DNA of 64,000 nucleotides, from NCBI GenBank assembly GCA_973895155.1, contig OZ316892.1:7502001-7566000 (forward strand), read 5' to 3'. A program made the translations under genes and the position numbers. Below are positions 38,484 to 50,764 of this stretch, piece after piece; within the stretch, counting starts at the first letter, position 1, and every line of letters starts with the position of its first letter. This stretch comes from Marsupella aquatica. Taxonomy: Eukaryota > Marchantiophyta. The notes beneath the pieces were generated by a model that was not told where the DNA came from, made no database searches, and was given only the letters and a program-made list of their open reading frames with translations.

Positions 38484-39182
38484 CGCGAAAGTAGTCTTTC
38501 CTTACCAGGAATTCAGTTTTGGTCATTTGTAGTCATACCGGATAAAATATTTGTAGCTCAGTTATCAATCTCCATCAAGCTCCTGTATGTCGGTGCTTTG
38601 GATTCCCCTAAGAGAAAGGAAGGGAAAGTCGGTGATTTTATCTGGATAGGTCGTAGGTATCCTTGTCCTGTATATCATCCCCTGGCTTGGTCCATACCTG
38701 TTTTGGAATCGAACATGCTCCAACGTGACACGACTCGAGAGTTCACCTTTAGCGATGATACTTAGAGTAGCACACAGTCCCATTGAGAAAATGAAGGGCA
38801 TGTACAAGCGCAGACATCAGCCACCTTGGTTACATCCAACTTTGCGATGTGTCACTTAAGATATGTGGACGTTTTCCTACAATTCGTATTCCAGTGTTTA
38901 TCCATGTATCTTGGGGACGGCTATAATTGTATCTCACTGTCAGCGTCTCTAATTAAGTTAGCGGAATCGTTTCTGACGGAATGAATGAGTGGTTGTGACT
39001 TCTGAATTGAATGGTTCCTCGAATCACTTAGTCAATTTAAGTCGACTCTGCTTGCACACTCCTGCGAGGAGTGCAGTGCAGTGCAGTGTAAAAGAGAAGT
39101 GCTTTTGGAAAAAATCAGTGAGTTTTGATTTTCTTAGAGCCTTTTTTTTCCCCGTACTGAATAAAATCAGCTTTCCTTTTCC
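38484..39182. other. Spacer between BTB copies 3 and 4
   Basis: No supported gene. GCAGTGCAGTGCAGTG at about 39070 is a short simple repeat. Confidence 0.4.
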
Positions 39183-39772
39183 ATGAGCAACTCCGCTACA
39201 AAGATATGGCCCGGTATGCCTGGATCACTTTGTGAACGATGCTCATATATGTATCAGAGTTTAAAACTCAAGGATTTACAGTGTGAGCTCGAGATGGTTC
39301 AGTCGAGGCTACAGTTTCTTCGGCCCCAGAAACAACTAGATAACGAGCCGGTAGATGGAATTCTCAAAAGGCGACGGGAGGATAGTAGTACGAGGCAGAA
39401 GCCGTGAGCCTTTGTTCGCTCACAAGTTTATTCTGGTGCGTGGTCGATCCTGGCGCTCCATTTCTTTGCAATTTTGTGCATCGGCTTGGTTATTGTGTTT
39501 GTAGTAGTATGTTTGAAACCGCGTGGCTAGGTGTTTCCATTTATTAAGAATAGCTCTGCACAGTACACTGCAAGCCCACACAGTGGAGTATTCCTATCAA
39601 TGTGAGTTGAGTAAGTAGTACCAGGCTTCAACTGACTCGTTTGGCTGAGTCCTGACATGTGTTTGCGAAATATATGCAGTCCAGAAGATCATCTGTCTTC
39701 TGTAAGATGTTCAGCACATCTTTGTGCGAACTGAATCAGGAGGAGCTGGGGACAGCGCCTATGGATTTCTAG
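39183..39772 (+). pseudogene. BTB/POZ gene copy 4, frameshifted and truncated
   Basis: Exon 1 starts with ATG at 39183 and keeps CERC, a coiled coil (LQCELEMVQSRLQFL) and DNEPVDGILK. An extra A in the run at 39366-39369 then shifts the frame relative to copies 2 and 3; in the other frame the sequence continues to AHKFIL and a GT donor near 39437. The second exon (39680 on, after ATATGCAG) matches for RSSVFCKMF but turns into unrelated sequence and stops at 39770-39772, so the BTB core is missing. Only one of the two usual N-terminal CxxC pairs is visible. Confidence 0.85.
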
Positions 39773-40575
39773 TTGCAAGTTTGTGGATGAGTCGCTGATG
39801 AGAAGTTTGGCAAGAGTGGTAGAGGGAAAACAGGTCAGAAAAAGTGGTACCATAGAGAAAACGCGATGCTTCGTGAATGCGTCATGATCAACAAACCTCG
39901 AAAAATTGGAGACGGGTCACTCGACGTCCTCAAAACTGTTAGTTCGAATCGAATCGAACCAATTTGGTTGGCAGATCGTCGGCGAGAAATTTGAGACTCC
40001 CAGTCGGCACTTGAAGTGAAACGGCATGGAACATATGTGAGGAAGATCAGGCGTTCTGAACTAGAGGAGATTCGAAGCACGACCGGGATGATACCGTAGC
40101 AAGGCAAGGTCGGCAGTGTATTGAGATATGTGTTCCAAATCTCAGGTTATGCATGCATCTCAAGGTATGGCTTTCGTGAAAGCGTCGCTAAATTGTGTAG
40201 AGATATCTTTTCGCTCTAACGCCCATCCCACCAGATAAACTCATTGGAACATGGGACCTCGAAATACTTTTTTAGTGTGGAATTTGCAACCTGTCGCAAC
40301 AATATTTTCACATGACAATGGTCAACTCAGATCCTTAAGAGTAAACGAAATTAATTCTCAAAACAGTAGTCGAGGATTGTCTGCTTCTCAGTCTGCTTAT
40401 CTGGGATAGGACTGTCCTTCCTACTGTTTCTGAAGTATCGATGAATCGCATGGCTCGTGGGTTTTATGCAAAAAATCCCCACTTGAATGGCAATCGTAAT
40501 ATCATACAGGTTTTTCAGTGTTAAGCTCACCGTTAGGTACTTCCAATCTTTGTGTTCAAACAAGGAGTCCCAATT
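39773..40575. other. Left flank of the CACTA element
   Basis: No gene is supported. The last three bases, ATT (40573-40575), are the left copy of the target-site duplication of the element that follows. Confidence 0.5.
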
Positions 40576-41115
40576 CACTAGTACATATTTGCCAATTTTG
40601 CGAAGGCGTTTTACAAGAGGAAGAAAGCTTTGCAAGATTAATCTCATCGCTAACCTTGCGATATGATATGCATCGCACTTAGCGAATCTACACACATCGC
40701 AACACATAATTGCGAAACTTAGACCATCGCAACATTTTACGACACTTCAGGTATCGCAAAACATTTCCGAAGCAATTACCATTGAACAAGTTAGCGATCT
40801 TTATCGCTTCGCAAATTCATTGAGATGCGCCGGAAAACTAAATGGTTGCGAATATTTAAGCATCTCAAAATATTTTGCGAGTCTTATTGTCTCGCAAATG
40901 AGCGATGTTTGTGGAATATATGGCTAACTTGCGATAGTAATAGGCTCGCAAATCCTGTGCCTGTCTAGGGTCTCATTTTGTGAATGTTTTGGTTTCGCAA
41001 CTTTGAGATGGTGGTATCTTCGGAAGTTTGCGATGAGGGGATGATGGCAATTAGGGAGCAGTTAAGTATCGCAAATGTAGCGATGAGTTTGCGGGTGTAG
41101 GGGTTTCGCAAGATG
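40576..41115. repeat. Left terminal inverted repeat and subterminal TTTGCGA array
   Basis: After the CACTA end, about twenty copies of TTGCGA / TCGCAA (often TTTGCGA or ATCGCAA) occur in both orientations within 540 bp. Their density and position match TNPA-type binding sites of CACTA elements. The same word fills the other end. Confidence 0.88.
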
Positions 41116-41139
41116 TTTCGCAAAATATTATGAGCGCTT

Positions 41140-41720
41140 CAAAGAGGTGGAAAAGGAATGGGATTGGGGAGGGAGGGTAAAGGAAGGTGGATACATGTAA
41201 TTTTTAGGGAGGGACAATGAAAAGGAGGAGGAAGGGAATGGGGCTAGGAGGGACAAGGAACGGAGGGATCCAAGAGGGAGGATACAGGTTTAGGGGGCAC
41301 AAGGAAATGAGGGAGGAGGAAGGGTATGTAGATATAGTTTTAGGGAGGGTTTGGATTTAGGGAGTGAAAATAAAAAGGAGGGAGTTTAGGGTTTAGAGAG
41401 GGACAAGGAAAGGAGGGAGGGTATTGGTTTAGAGAGGGACAAGGAAATGAGGGAGGTTTAAGGATATAGGTTTAGGAGGGAGGAGAGAAGCTAGGTTGTA
41501 TAGGTGAGAGTGGGGGACAGGGGTGGAAAGTAAGGAAAGTATAGGGTTGAAATAGAAAGCCAGGGGTTGGGACAAGGAGAGGAAGGAGGAAGGAGGGTTT
41601 AATAAGAGGGACAGACAATGAAAGAAAGGAGGAGGGAGGTGGGTACAAGTAATAAGGAGAACAGCTAGGGGGGGATTAGGAAAGCATGGAGGATAGAGGA
41701 CTACAAGCAACATGAGTTTT
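41140..41720. repeat. Purine-rich minisatellite inside the CACTA left end
   Basis: Loose units of GGGAGGGACAAGGAAAGGAG and TTTAGGG(A/T)GGGA run for about 580 bp, with strong G+A strand bias. The minus-strand ORF across it is proline/leucine-rich and is an artefact of the bias. Confidence 0.75.
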
Positions 41721-41930
41721 CTTTGCATAAAGTCTACCAAAAGGTGTGGTGAGTGTGGGGTAGGGATGGGAGATATAGAAAACAACATTTGAAAATGATA
41801 TACTTACAAAATATAAGTTTATTGATAATTGAGAAGCGCATATTTCTCCATTCTACCGAGAAGAGAAATCTTCATATCATCAAATCTAACTATATATCCG
41901 TGTAGCTATATATCCACAAACACAGACCCC

Positions 41931-44900
41931 TCAAACTTGGTCCTCATCATCTTCAGGTTGGGACACAACCAGAATATCAGGCTTTTCCCCAATGATTGAA
42001 CGAGACCGTGGCACATATGTGATGACAAGTGACCATTCCTCTGGGTTTGGGGGGTATGGAATATAGAAACATTGTTCCACATGACTTGGAAAAGTGAACG
42101 GCTCTGATGTTTGCCAATGAGATGGCTGGAAACTAGTGGCAGACGTCTTCAGTCGTGTAAATCCACACTCATCTTGAACCACAGTAGGATTGTTACCTGC
42201 AAGGTTCACTTTGAACCACTTGCACTTGAAGACATACTCTTCAAACTTTGATTGTGCATCATAAGATATCACTAGAATCTCTTCTACCTTTCCATAATGT
42301 GGCACAACATCTCGAATAATATTTGTGTCATGGCGACTGCTGCGGGAATCTTGAGAGAATTGTCCTTGAACTCCACAATCAAAGGTACGACCCCTCTTCT
42401 CATCAAGGGAAGAAATCCTAAAATCCATCAAACCATAAGGATATGTTACACAAAAATGGACACAAACATATTTCAATTAATTGAACACACCAAGAATCTG
42501 CCTCTTCAATATACGTGCTTGTATTACAAATGAATTAAATTAAACCAAGTGATTCAAATCAAAGGTTACTAAGGTAGATGGAGATCACCTGAAATGTCTT
42601 CCTTGTGTCCACATTGTTGTCCTTGTTGTAACCACTCTCAAGGGACCATGAACAATGGTACGAACATCATCTGTGATAGCCGGAAAATGTAATACACTCT
42701 CTCCCCTGACCACCATGTCATCCACCTCAACTAACTTCTCCTTGGTCTTGTGCTGTTACTTTTGGCATCCTCATAGAAATCCCTCCATTCTTCCATGATA
42801 GTGCTGTTACTCAACATGAATGTGGTCAGTTGTTTCACCTCCACTGGTGTCAACATGCGAGTTTTCCTAGCACCTGTTAAACGATCCTCTTCATCTTCCC
42901 TCTCCTCTACCCAAGTACGGGGAGAGGTACAATCAATTGTGGCCAATATGTTACTACAATAGAACATACTCTCAGCTGCTAAGTATCCTGTAGCCATGCT
43001 TCCCTCAACCCGTGCACGGTTACGTACATAACCTTTTAACACTGCCATGTATCGTTCTAGCCAATACATCCACCGACAATGCACAGGACCTGCAATGGCC
43101 ACCTCATGAACAAGATGAACAAGTAAATGCACTTGACAGTCAAAAAAGGAAGGAGGAAGGGCCTTCTCCAACTTGCATACCACCTCTGCTGCCAAAACCT
43201 CCATCCCAGGGATCTCATCAGTATATATCTCCTTAGAGCATACCCATCTCAATAGTTTTCCCAATGACCAAAGGGCATCTTGCACTTCTTCACTTGCCAA
43301 ACCTATTATGGCCACAGGCAATATGTGCTGCAATAACCTATGGTAGTCATGTGTCTTGAGATACCTTGGCCACTTATGATTGTCCTCCATCCCAAAGGCC
43401 TTTCGGAGATTGGCACCATAACCAGTAGGAAACTGCATGTCTCCTATGCGATTCTGAAACTCCCTTCTCTGGCCAATAGGAAGCACCCATGGAGCTGAAG
43501 GTCGATGCTCGATCCCTGTGATAGGATCACTTATGACCCACACGTCTGGATGCATCTCAAGATCCTCACAAGCCTCCCTGAAGTTAGTGTCTTTCTCTCC
43601 ATAGAAAGCCTTTATCAAAGCCTTTCCCACATTTCCCTCAATGTGCATGGGGTCTAATAGATGGCGGATCTTCAACTCACCCCAATAGGGCAAAGTGGTT
43701 AATATACTCCACCTTGTCAAGCCACTACCGTCAAATTGCATGGGATCCTCTGGGTCTGTCACTCTTGCAGCCATGTCTTTCCAGTGTGTAAAAGTTGTTG
43801 GCTCAGGTACATCACGCTGGTCACCAAAGGGCATATCAATAGAGGAAAATAGTAGTGGGTCATGCCTCATCTGATGTCCCATTGAAAGAAACTTTGTATG
43901 CCCAAGATAAACAATCTTGCGAAGATGTGATGAATACTTGGCTACATCACCAAGGCTTGGGCCACAAGTGGAGCAAGCCTTGTAGCCTTGGGTTTGCAAC
44001 CCACTCACAAAGCCAAATCCTGGTCATATAAACACACATTATGTTAGGATTAGCACATGGAAATGAGGGGATACCATGCATTAGAATATGATGCATTTAA
44101 ACAACAAAGTTCTTACCTGGGTAGTCATGCATGGTCCACATACAAACCCCTTTGAGTTTGAAAACCCGTGGGGTACCCCCTGTAGTCTTTCAACCATCAT
44201 ATGCCCATACTCCTTCCCATAATTTCTGGAGTTCCTGAACCAGTAATGTCAAATAGGTGTCCATGTTCTTCACCTTCTTTGGCCCTGGGATAATCAAAGA
44301 TAGCAACAAAAAACCCTTTTTCATGGACAACCATGGTGGAAGGTTGTAATTCATGAGAACCACAGGCCAGACCGATGTAGGTCTCCCCTTCCCTCCAAGT
44401 GAATGAGGGCTAACTCCATCTGATGCCAACCCCAGTCGCACATGCCGAGGGTCACGCTCAAAATCTGGCCATGTTGATTCCACATGTTTATGAGCAGGAG
44501 AGTCAACTGGTAATCGCATGACACTGGGCTCCGAACGATGTTTCTTGTGCCATACCATCAACTCGGCCAAGTCAGAACATCTATACATGTGCAACAAGCG
44601 AGGAATTATGGGGAACCAACGAACTGCTTTCCTTGGTACCTTCTGGGTTAGCATGTTTGGCTCATACCGTGGCTCATGACACACTGTGCATTCTGTGATA
44701 TGGGCTGTATCCCCGTGAAATAACATGCAATCATTCACACAGGCATGAATAATATGGTAATCCATACCAATGGATGAGAGAACCTTCTTTGCATCCTTCC
44801 AGGTCCCTGGCAACACATTCTCCGAGGGTAACATCAAGTCATGACAATATTCAAATATGTCTGATAACATAGAATTGCTTGTCTTGTGTTTGGCTTGAAT

Positions 44901-45266
44901 GTTCAAGAGCACCAATATGGCAGAAAGACAGCTCAACCGAGCACCCTCAAAAATAGGTGTTCGAGCATGTTCCTCTGCCTCTTTCCATTGTTGTTGTCCC
45001 TCTGGAGTATGTTGTGGCCGTGGGTCATTTGAAGGGCCAACCTCATGACCAATGTGAGGCACATCATCCTCAACATCGGCACCAAACCAATCAACCATGA
45101 AGTCATCCATGGCTCTATCTTGATCATGCATGACCTGGTCATCAGTCCGAGGTGCGGCTTCTTCATCAGCACCACCTACATCATTACTTGATGAGGAATC
45201 ACCCAAAACCTCCTCATGTATATTTGACCAAGTACAACAAATTAAAATAGACTTAACACCATTCAT
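41931..45266 (-). pseudogene. CACTA tnp2 transposase core with DUF4218 and DUF4216 regions
   Basis: 45266-44190 matches the tnp2 family: IHACVNDCMLFHGD, CTVCHEPRYEPN, RWFPIIPRL, MRLPVDSPAHKHVE, DPRHVRLGLASDGVSP, NYNLPPWLSMKKGF, LIIPGPKKVKNMDTYL. The frame is then cut by TGA at 44190-44192, after which the same frame goes on to FKLKGVCMWTMHDYP and a GT donor near 44116. The next exon, from about 44018, has YKACSTCG, the metal-binding part, and continues through a DUF4218 region (LPVAIIGLASEEVQDALWSL, HLLVHLVHEVAIAGPV) to 42731. A frame change near 42740-42760 leads to a short segment ending at a donor near 42590, then to a DUF4216-like exon (42430-41931) with VEEILVISYDAQ and FKCKWFKVN. One nonsense codon and one probable frameshift make this a relic. 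Confidence 0.9.
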
Positions 45267-45595
45267 TCAAGACATTAAGAATTAAAGTAAATGCATGGGC
45301 TAAAACCTTATTACTCCAAAATGAGCCCAAAGGCCATATATATAATAGTAAATGGGAAGTCCAAAATAGGTGTAAGAGGATAAAGGACATGATTTCCTAA
45401 TCCCACTCATAGTGTGTGAATAACTCATCTCCTGCTCTAATGGTCCTAGTGATATGTCGTGCCATATGGTGCCGGCATTGGACCATCAGTAAAAACCCAC
45501 TCACAATTGGCCCTACACTTGGGCCGAGTCCCCACAGTACTATTTATGAAACCAGCAATATTCCCATTACGTATGGGATCACCATCTATCACCCG

Positions 45596-46570
45596 CTACT
45601 CACTATACCTTCTAGTGCTACCATCAAAAGTATCCATCTCTAGAGCATATATTTTCCACTCAGGATGTTGTGCAAGGATCATGTTCCAATGTCTTCTCTT
45701 GTAGATGGGTCCACCGTATGGGAACAAAGTAGGACCCTCTCTACCACGAACACTTGACCCACCCTCCTCATCCATGATGATATCCTCACAAGCAAATACT
45801 CCATATCCATGTCTCTCTCCAAGTGTGGAAGTTTTCACAATCCAACGTCTACCCCAAACCACAATCTCCTCATCAAAATCTGTAAAATAAGGCAAGCCAA
45901 GAGTGATAGGTTCCCAATCCTTGATGATAGAGGCACACTTGCCAGTGAATGAACAAACACCCCACCTACCCTGAACTAGTGTTCTGGATGGGTCATTGGG
46001 TGCTCGTGGCCTCCTGTTGGATTGGGGCCTGGACCGGGGTCTTCGTGTCTCAGTGGGCACATGAGGGTGTTCCCCTTTTGTCCCATGACTGGTACTAATT
46101 CCCAAACCCAAGGCTTGTGAAAGTGCATTGCCTATAGCATCTAAAACTCCTTGTGATGGGACATAGGGTGGTGGTGTCACTAATCTACGCATATTGGATC
46201 CCTATTCCATGCAAACACCCACAAACAACCAAATGTGTAAACCATATGTGTAAACATTGATTCACCTCTAAAAATAACAGTAAAGAACGGCAATCAATTG
46301 AAACAAACTTACCATATGGGATGAAGAAGCCCCGGGAGTAAGACCTCTATGATGTCCATATCTCTCAATATGTTGAGCACACACATAAGATTTTTGAGAA
46401 ATTTGGCCCACACATTTGGTGCAGTCACAAAGTCTTCGGGGTGGACCACGAGGACCAGTAACCTCGGGCTGAGGAGGAGGGGGTATATCGTCATCGAAGG
46501 AGTACTCACTACTGGATAGTTCAGAGGAAGAGGACATATCCACTGCCACATTACATTGCATGTAGGGCAT
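45596..46570 (-). pseudogene. N-terminal exons of the CACTA tnp2 gene (transposase-associated zinc region)
   Basis: Exon 46570-46313 has an acidic-serine start, then CDCTKC and CAQHIERYGHHRG. This C-x-C-xx-C plus H..YG pattern resembles the transposase-associated domain at the start of many tnp2 proteins. A donor follows HM; the next exon begins at 46201 after GGAATAG and runs towards 45596 with a basic Arg/Pro stretch and GPTLFPYGGPIYKRRHWNMI. The junction from here to 45266 is not resolved. I group these with the tnp2 gene because strand and order fit. Confidence 0.6.
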
Positions 46571-46639
46571 GATTAGGAAAAATTAGGCCATATATAAAGC
46601 GATTTTAAAAAAAATGAACTCAAAAAACAATTAGGTTGG

Positions 46640-47700
46640 TTTATACATGGGGTTTTATTACCCTTTTATATTTGTTAGCATGAAACCCAAATTAAGGTGA
46701 GTGTCATGCAAGAAGAAACCACATTATAACCTTTGGGAAAATTGTAATACCCTATGTCCTAAGTGAGGTTAGATTATTACCTGAATGAGACCCGGGCTCA
46801 ACAGTGCCTATAGGTCACGTGGCTTTTGGAACATTTGCCAAATCTAGAAGTAGGAGGAAAATACTGGAAACAAAATGTAAGTTTGGATGGTAATTAGCAG
46901 CCGTCAAGTTGTGGAATCTTAGACATTTACCCACATATATCATGGCACAACAAAGAAGGGCAAGCATAAAAATCTGTACTAACAACATTGACTGTATACA
47001 TGATGTTATACCTTTTAGATGCCCGGGTTCCCACAATGCATATGCATTAGACAAAAGTTGAGGTAGTAGTGTTGGCCCTGCGTTGTATCATGATTACATG
47101 GGTTTTCCCCTCAATTGTTAGCATAAAACCCTAAACCCTAAACCCTTATCCCCCCTCAAGTGAAAGGTGAGTGTCATGCAATAAAAACCCACCCTAGACC
47201 CCTGGGAAAACTCTAAAGGCCTAAGCCCAGAATGAAGTTGGACAATAATTACCTGAATGAGATCCGGACTCAATAGTGCCTGTAGGTCGTGTGGCTCATT
47301 GAACATGAGCTGAATCTAGAAGCACGAGGAAAATACTGGAAACAAAAAAGTAAGTTTGGATAGCCATTAGCTTCTCTCAAGTTGTAGACCCCCAAACATG
47401 TGCATATAGATATTCTTGCACAACAAAGAAGGGCAAGGTTTATGAACAATCTCTTTATCAAACCCTACTAACATACATGTTTAAATATACCTTTTAGATG
47501 TCCGGGTTCCCACAATGCATATGCATTAGACAAAAGTTGAGGAAGCAGTGATGGTCCTGCACTGGATCATGATTACATGGGATTTCCCTCAATTGTTAGC
47601 ATAAAAACCAAAACCTCATCCCGCTTCAAGTGAAAGGTGAGTGTCATGCAATAAAAACCCACCATAGACCCTTGGGAACTCTAAAAGCGTAAGCCAATGA
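46640..47700. repeat. Three tandem repeats of about 480 bp in the centre of the CACTA element
   Basis: Copies at about 46640-47090, 47091-47575 and a partial one at 47576-47700 share AGGTGAGTGTCATGCAA, GAATGAGA(C/T)CCGG(G/A)CTCA, GCCCGGGTTCCCACAATGCA (TCCGGG in copy 2) and ATATGCATTAGACAAAAGTT. Copy 2 includes AAACCCTAAACCCTAAACCC, a telomere-like motif. The block separates the two divergent genes and may hold both promoters. 47700-48190 is C/A-rich with no gene. Confidence 0.8.
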
Positions 47701-48189
47701 AGTTAGCAAAAACCTAAATGGTCAATTCCCTTCAACCATCCTATGCTTCTCTCTACCATAATTATATGCCACCCCTCTTGGTTACCCTCCTAAGATACCA
47801 TAAAAGTAACCCAAGATACTATAAAACTGAAACCTCTCTTTCAAACCCTCCTAAGTTGGCCTAAACCCCAAAACCCAAAACATAAAACCCCTCCTAGCTC
47901 TTACCCTCCAATACATATAACCCCAACCTTCATAAATAAAACCCCCCTGCAAACCCAAAACATAAAACCCCTCGTATCTAAGCCAATCTAAGCCCAACCT
48001 TCACAAAAGAAACCCTCCCCTAACCAGGCCAAACCCCCTGCTCTTACCCTGCAATATAACTCCTTCAATTTTCTAACCCCCCCAATCCTTATCTCATCAC
48101 ATCCCACTAAAATGCAACATAATCCTCTACATCTACCCCATTTAATGTTCATAAGCCCCCTTAGTATCCCTAACAACACATCAAATACG

Positions 48190-48330
48190 CATGCGAGACC
48201 GGGGTTATGGCAAAACCAAATAGCGAAGGCTTTTGCGAATCTTGAAGCTTCACAAAGATAGAATTTGCGAAGCTTTTTGCGAAGGCCGATGCATCGCAAA
48301 CTGCAATGCAAAACAAATCGCAAAGCCCAA
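48190..48330. promoter_or_regulatory. TTTGCGA cluster directly upstream of the CACTA plus-strand gene
   Basis: Six to eight copies of TTGCGAA / TCGCAAA, the same word as in the element's ends, lie 100-230 bp before the ATG at 48421. This placement suggests binding by the element's own protein at its own promoter, by analogy with TNPA control of the Spm promoter. Confidence 0.6.
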
Positions 48331-48420
48331 TATTTTGAATCCTTATGGATTGCCGAGCGCGGACAAGGCAGATTCAGTTCATTCAGGCCTGAGGAGAGCA
48401 ACGAGGGCAAGGGCGGAGCG

Positions 48421-50521
48421 ATGGCGAGCGAAGAGGGGACTGGTGGTGATGGAGGAGCTTCTGGCAGCAGCGGAGGCAACCGAGGGGGGGGGGATCGATT
48501 GAAGGCGATTGTGGATGAGCATTTTTTGGTTGCACAGTTGAGTCAAATTGATTTCACCAGTCCAGCAGGGCTGGCATCATTGAGTGCCCTTCTGGGCCAA
48601 GCCTTGCAAGCAGGTCTCACTGCAGGGCAAGCAGCAGTGGAGGAGGATGCAAGGAAGGCAGCAGAGCAGGCGGCTGCTGAGAGGAAGCGAAAGAGGGATG
48701 AGAGAGCTTAGGCTGGAGTGCTCTCGCCTCAAGCATTGGAAAAGAAGAAAAGGAAAGATGAGAGAGACCTGATCAGGAAACAGAGGGAGGAGCAAAGAAA
48801 GAAGGAGGCAGCAAGGAGGAAGCTGCCTCTGATTACTTTAGAGGATGAGGGGATTCCCACCGAGCTTGCTTACAATGGGGCCAAGAGCACAATCAGGCAC
48901 ATTGTATCCACAAATTTTGCAAGAGGAGTCGAGTGGGGCACTCGCTCAAAGGCAGAGCAGAAGCGAGTCATCAATCAGGTGAAAGATGCATTTCAAAATG
49001 GAGGAGAGATGGATTCACAGTGGCTTGCTGACAAAATTTCAAACTCCATGTCACAAGCTAGATACCATGATAGAATGAAGATCAGGTCTCACCTTAGAGA
49101 TTTGGAGGAGTATAAGAATTTGTAGAGGCCGCTGCAATTCTCAAAAGATATCTGGCAGGCCTTCTACCAGACAGAGGTGAAGTTGAAAGCAGCCAGGCTC
49201 CTCAATGATTTCACAGAGAAGCTGGCAAAGGCTCAAAGGGCAAAGGAGGCCGGGAAGTCTGACCGGGACCTGAAGGTGATGGAGCAGAAGGTAGCCCAGC
49301 TCCAGCAGGTTGTAGCAGAAGTAGGCGATCCACCCAACAAGTTCCTGAAGGCAGCTGAGCGAGTCCGAGACAAGCCCAACATCACCCACAGGCTGGGTCA
49401 AGGTGGACTCCCCGGCCTCAAAGCAGCATTCGTGAGTGCACCTCCCTCTCCTCCCTTGACTTCTTGCTACTCCAATTCCTATTCCAACACACCTGCAATG
49501 AGCCAACTCTTTCTTGCATTTCCACCAAGTAGTTACAATTAGACTTGTTGTGTCAGATTAGGTCACGTACAGTTGCTTCCCTCTCGGGTTTTTGCCATGA
49601 CAGAGTTTGCGATACATTTGCGATGCGGGTAGCTTCGCAAATCCTTCGCAAACCTTATTATGCCCTTTTTTTGCTTACGTTTGCAAAGGCGTTGCGAAGA
49701 CGTTGGCATCGCAACCAGCTTCGCAAACGTAATTGTCCTTATGATTGCGAAGCTGGCGCCTTCGCAAAATTTCAAAAATTTGAATTTTTAAATTTTCCGA
49801 TCGTTTAAGTGTTCTTTGAGGGTCTTCCCCATATATGCCACCCTCCATAACCCCAAAACCTTGATGCACCACCCCACCAGCCCCAACAAACCCCCTAATT
49901 TTTAGAAGCCATGTGAATCGGGTTATGGGTTGGTGTTAACCCAATTGTGCTGGTTTTGTTTTGGCTTAGTACAAGAGGTACAAGAGGAAGATTACGGCGG
50001 CTGAGATGGAGGTGGGCCAGAAACATGGGAAGGAGCATCTCTTTCAGCAAGTTGATGAATTATTGGTGAGAATTTTTAGGTTATTACATTCATTGCAATT
50101 TTGAATGAATATCTCTTTTGTTCACACTTGTAAAGAATATGAGACTAACAGACACCTGGTTTGCTAATGGAAGCAGGGAGGGGAGGATGGTGACTCCCAT
50201 ACCGAGGGTGGCACCGATAGTAGTGATGAGGATGTGGAGGGGACAGGGGAGGGGAGCACAGCTCCTGCTACTCAAGCCAGGCCAACTAGCACTGGAGACC
50301 AGTCATTTGCATCAGCATGTTCCAGTGGTGCTGGGGGTGGTAGCGCGGCAAGCCAGGGCGGTGGAGGTGGGGATGAGGATGAGGATGAGGGTGACCCCGA
50401 GGGTGACCAAGAGGAGGAGGAAGTCCAGGTTGCACCCCCCCAAGAGCACACAAGGGCAAGGAGAAGGCCAAGGGGAAGAAGGCAAGGAGGGGCAGGAACA
50501 CTCCTTTCTAGCTCGATGTAG
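48421..50521 (+). pseudogene. Second CACTA gene, TNPA-like accessory protein, with two in-frame amber stops
   Basis: ATG 48421 opens a frame that runs to 49431 except for TAG at 48709-48711 and TAG at 49123-49125, both followed by continuing coding-like sequence in the same frame. Further exons 49970-50065 and 50177-50521 join in phase 0 at GT-AG sites. The product has a Gly/Ser-rich start, an Ala-rich helix (LSALLGQALQAGLTAGQAA), long charged coiled-coil stretches (RKRKRDER, KKKRKDERDLIRKQREEQRK), a region with FSKDIWQAFYQTEVKLKAAR, a basic KRYKRK segment, and an acidic tail with GGDEDEDEGDPEGDQEEEE then RRRPRGRR. I do not recognise a family. By position in the element and repeat context it probably corresponds to TNPA, the DNA-binding helper. 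CAG codons at both stops would make it one frame, or the reading could be interrupted in nature. Confidence 0.6.
49590..49770. repeat. TTTGCGA cluster inside an intron of the second CACTA gene
   Basis: About ten copies of TTTGCGA / TTCGCAAA lie in both directions within the intron 49432-49969. An internal cluster of terminal-type sites is unusual. It could be an internal regulatory array or the scar of a nested relative. Confidence 0.7.
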
Positions 50522-50764
50522 ACAAGTTGTAGCTAGAGCACTTACATCGAGTTCACATGTATAGCGATCAGCATGCATGGCCGTGGCACTTTACCTAAGG
50601 GTTTTTACCCTTCCATTTTGTAACTTTTGTACTTTTTAAGTAATGCCATTTTAATTGTGGCAGACTGGGTCAACATCACTTTCCTCCCTCCTTCAAAACC
50701 CATGAATGGTCTCCCTCACCCTCACCCTAACCCAAATACACAAAAACCCATGAAATATACATTT

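Noticed and set aside
41429-41788. Proline- and leucine-rich minus-strand ORF
   Set aside because: Caused by the purine-rich bias of the CACTA left end.
43012-43236. Plus-strand ORF inside the tnp2 region
   Set aside because: Lies opposite the conserved DUF4218 coding region and has no domain.
47130-47155. Telomere or interstitial telomere array
   Set aside because: Only about three CCCTAAA units inside a larger repeat of about 480 bp; too short for an interstitial telomere.
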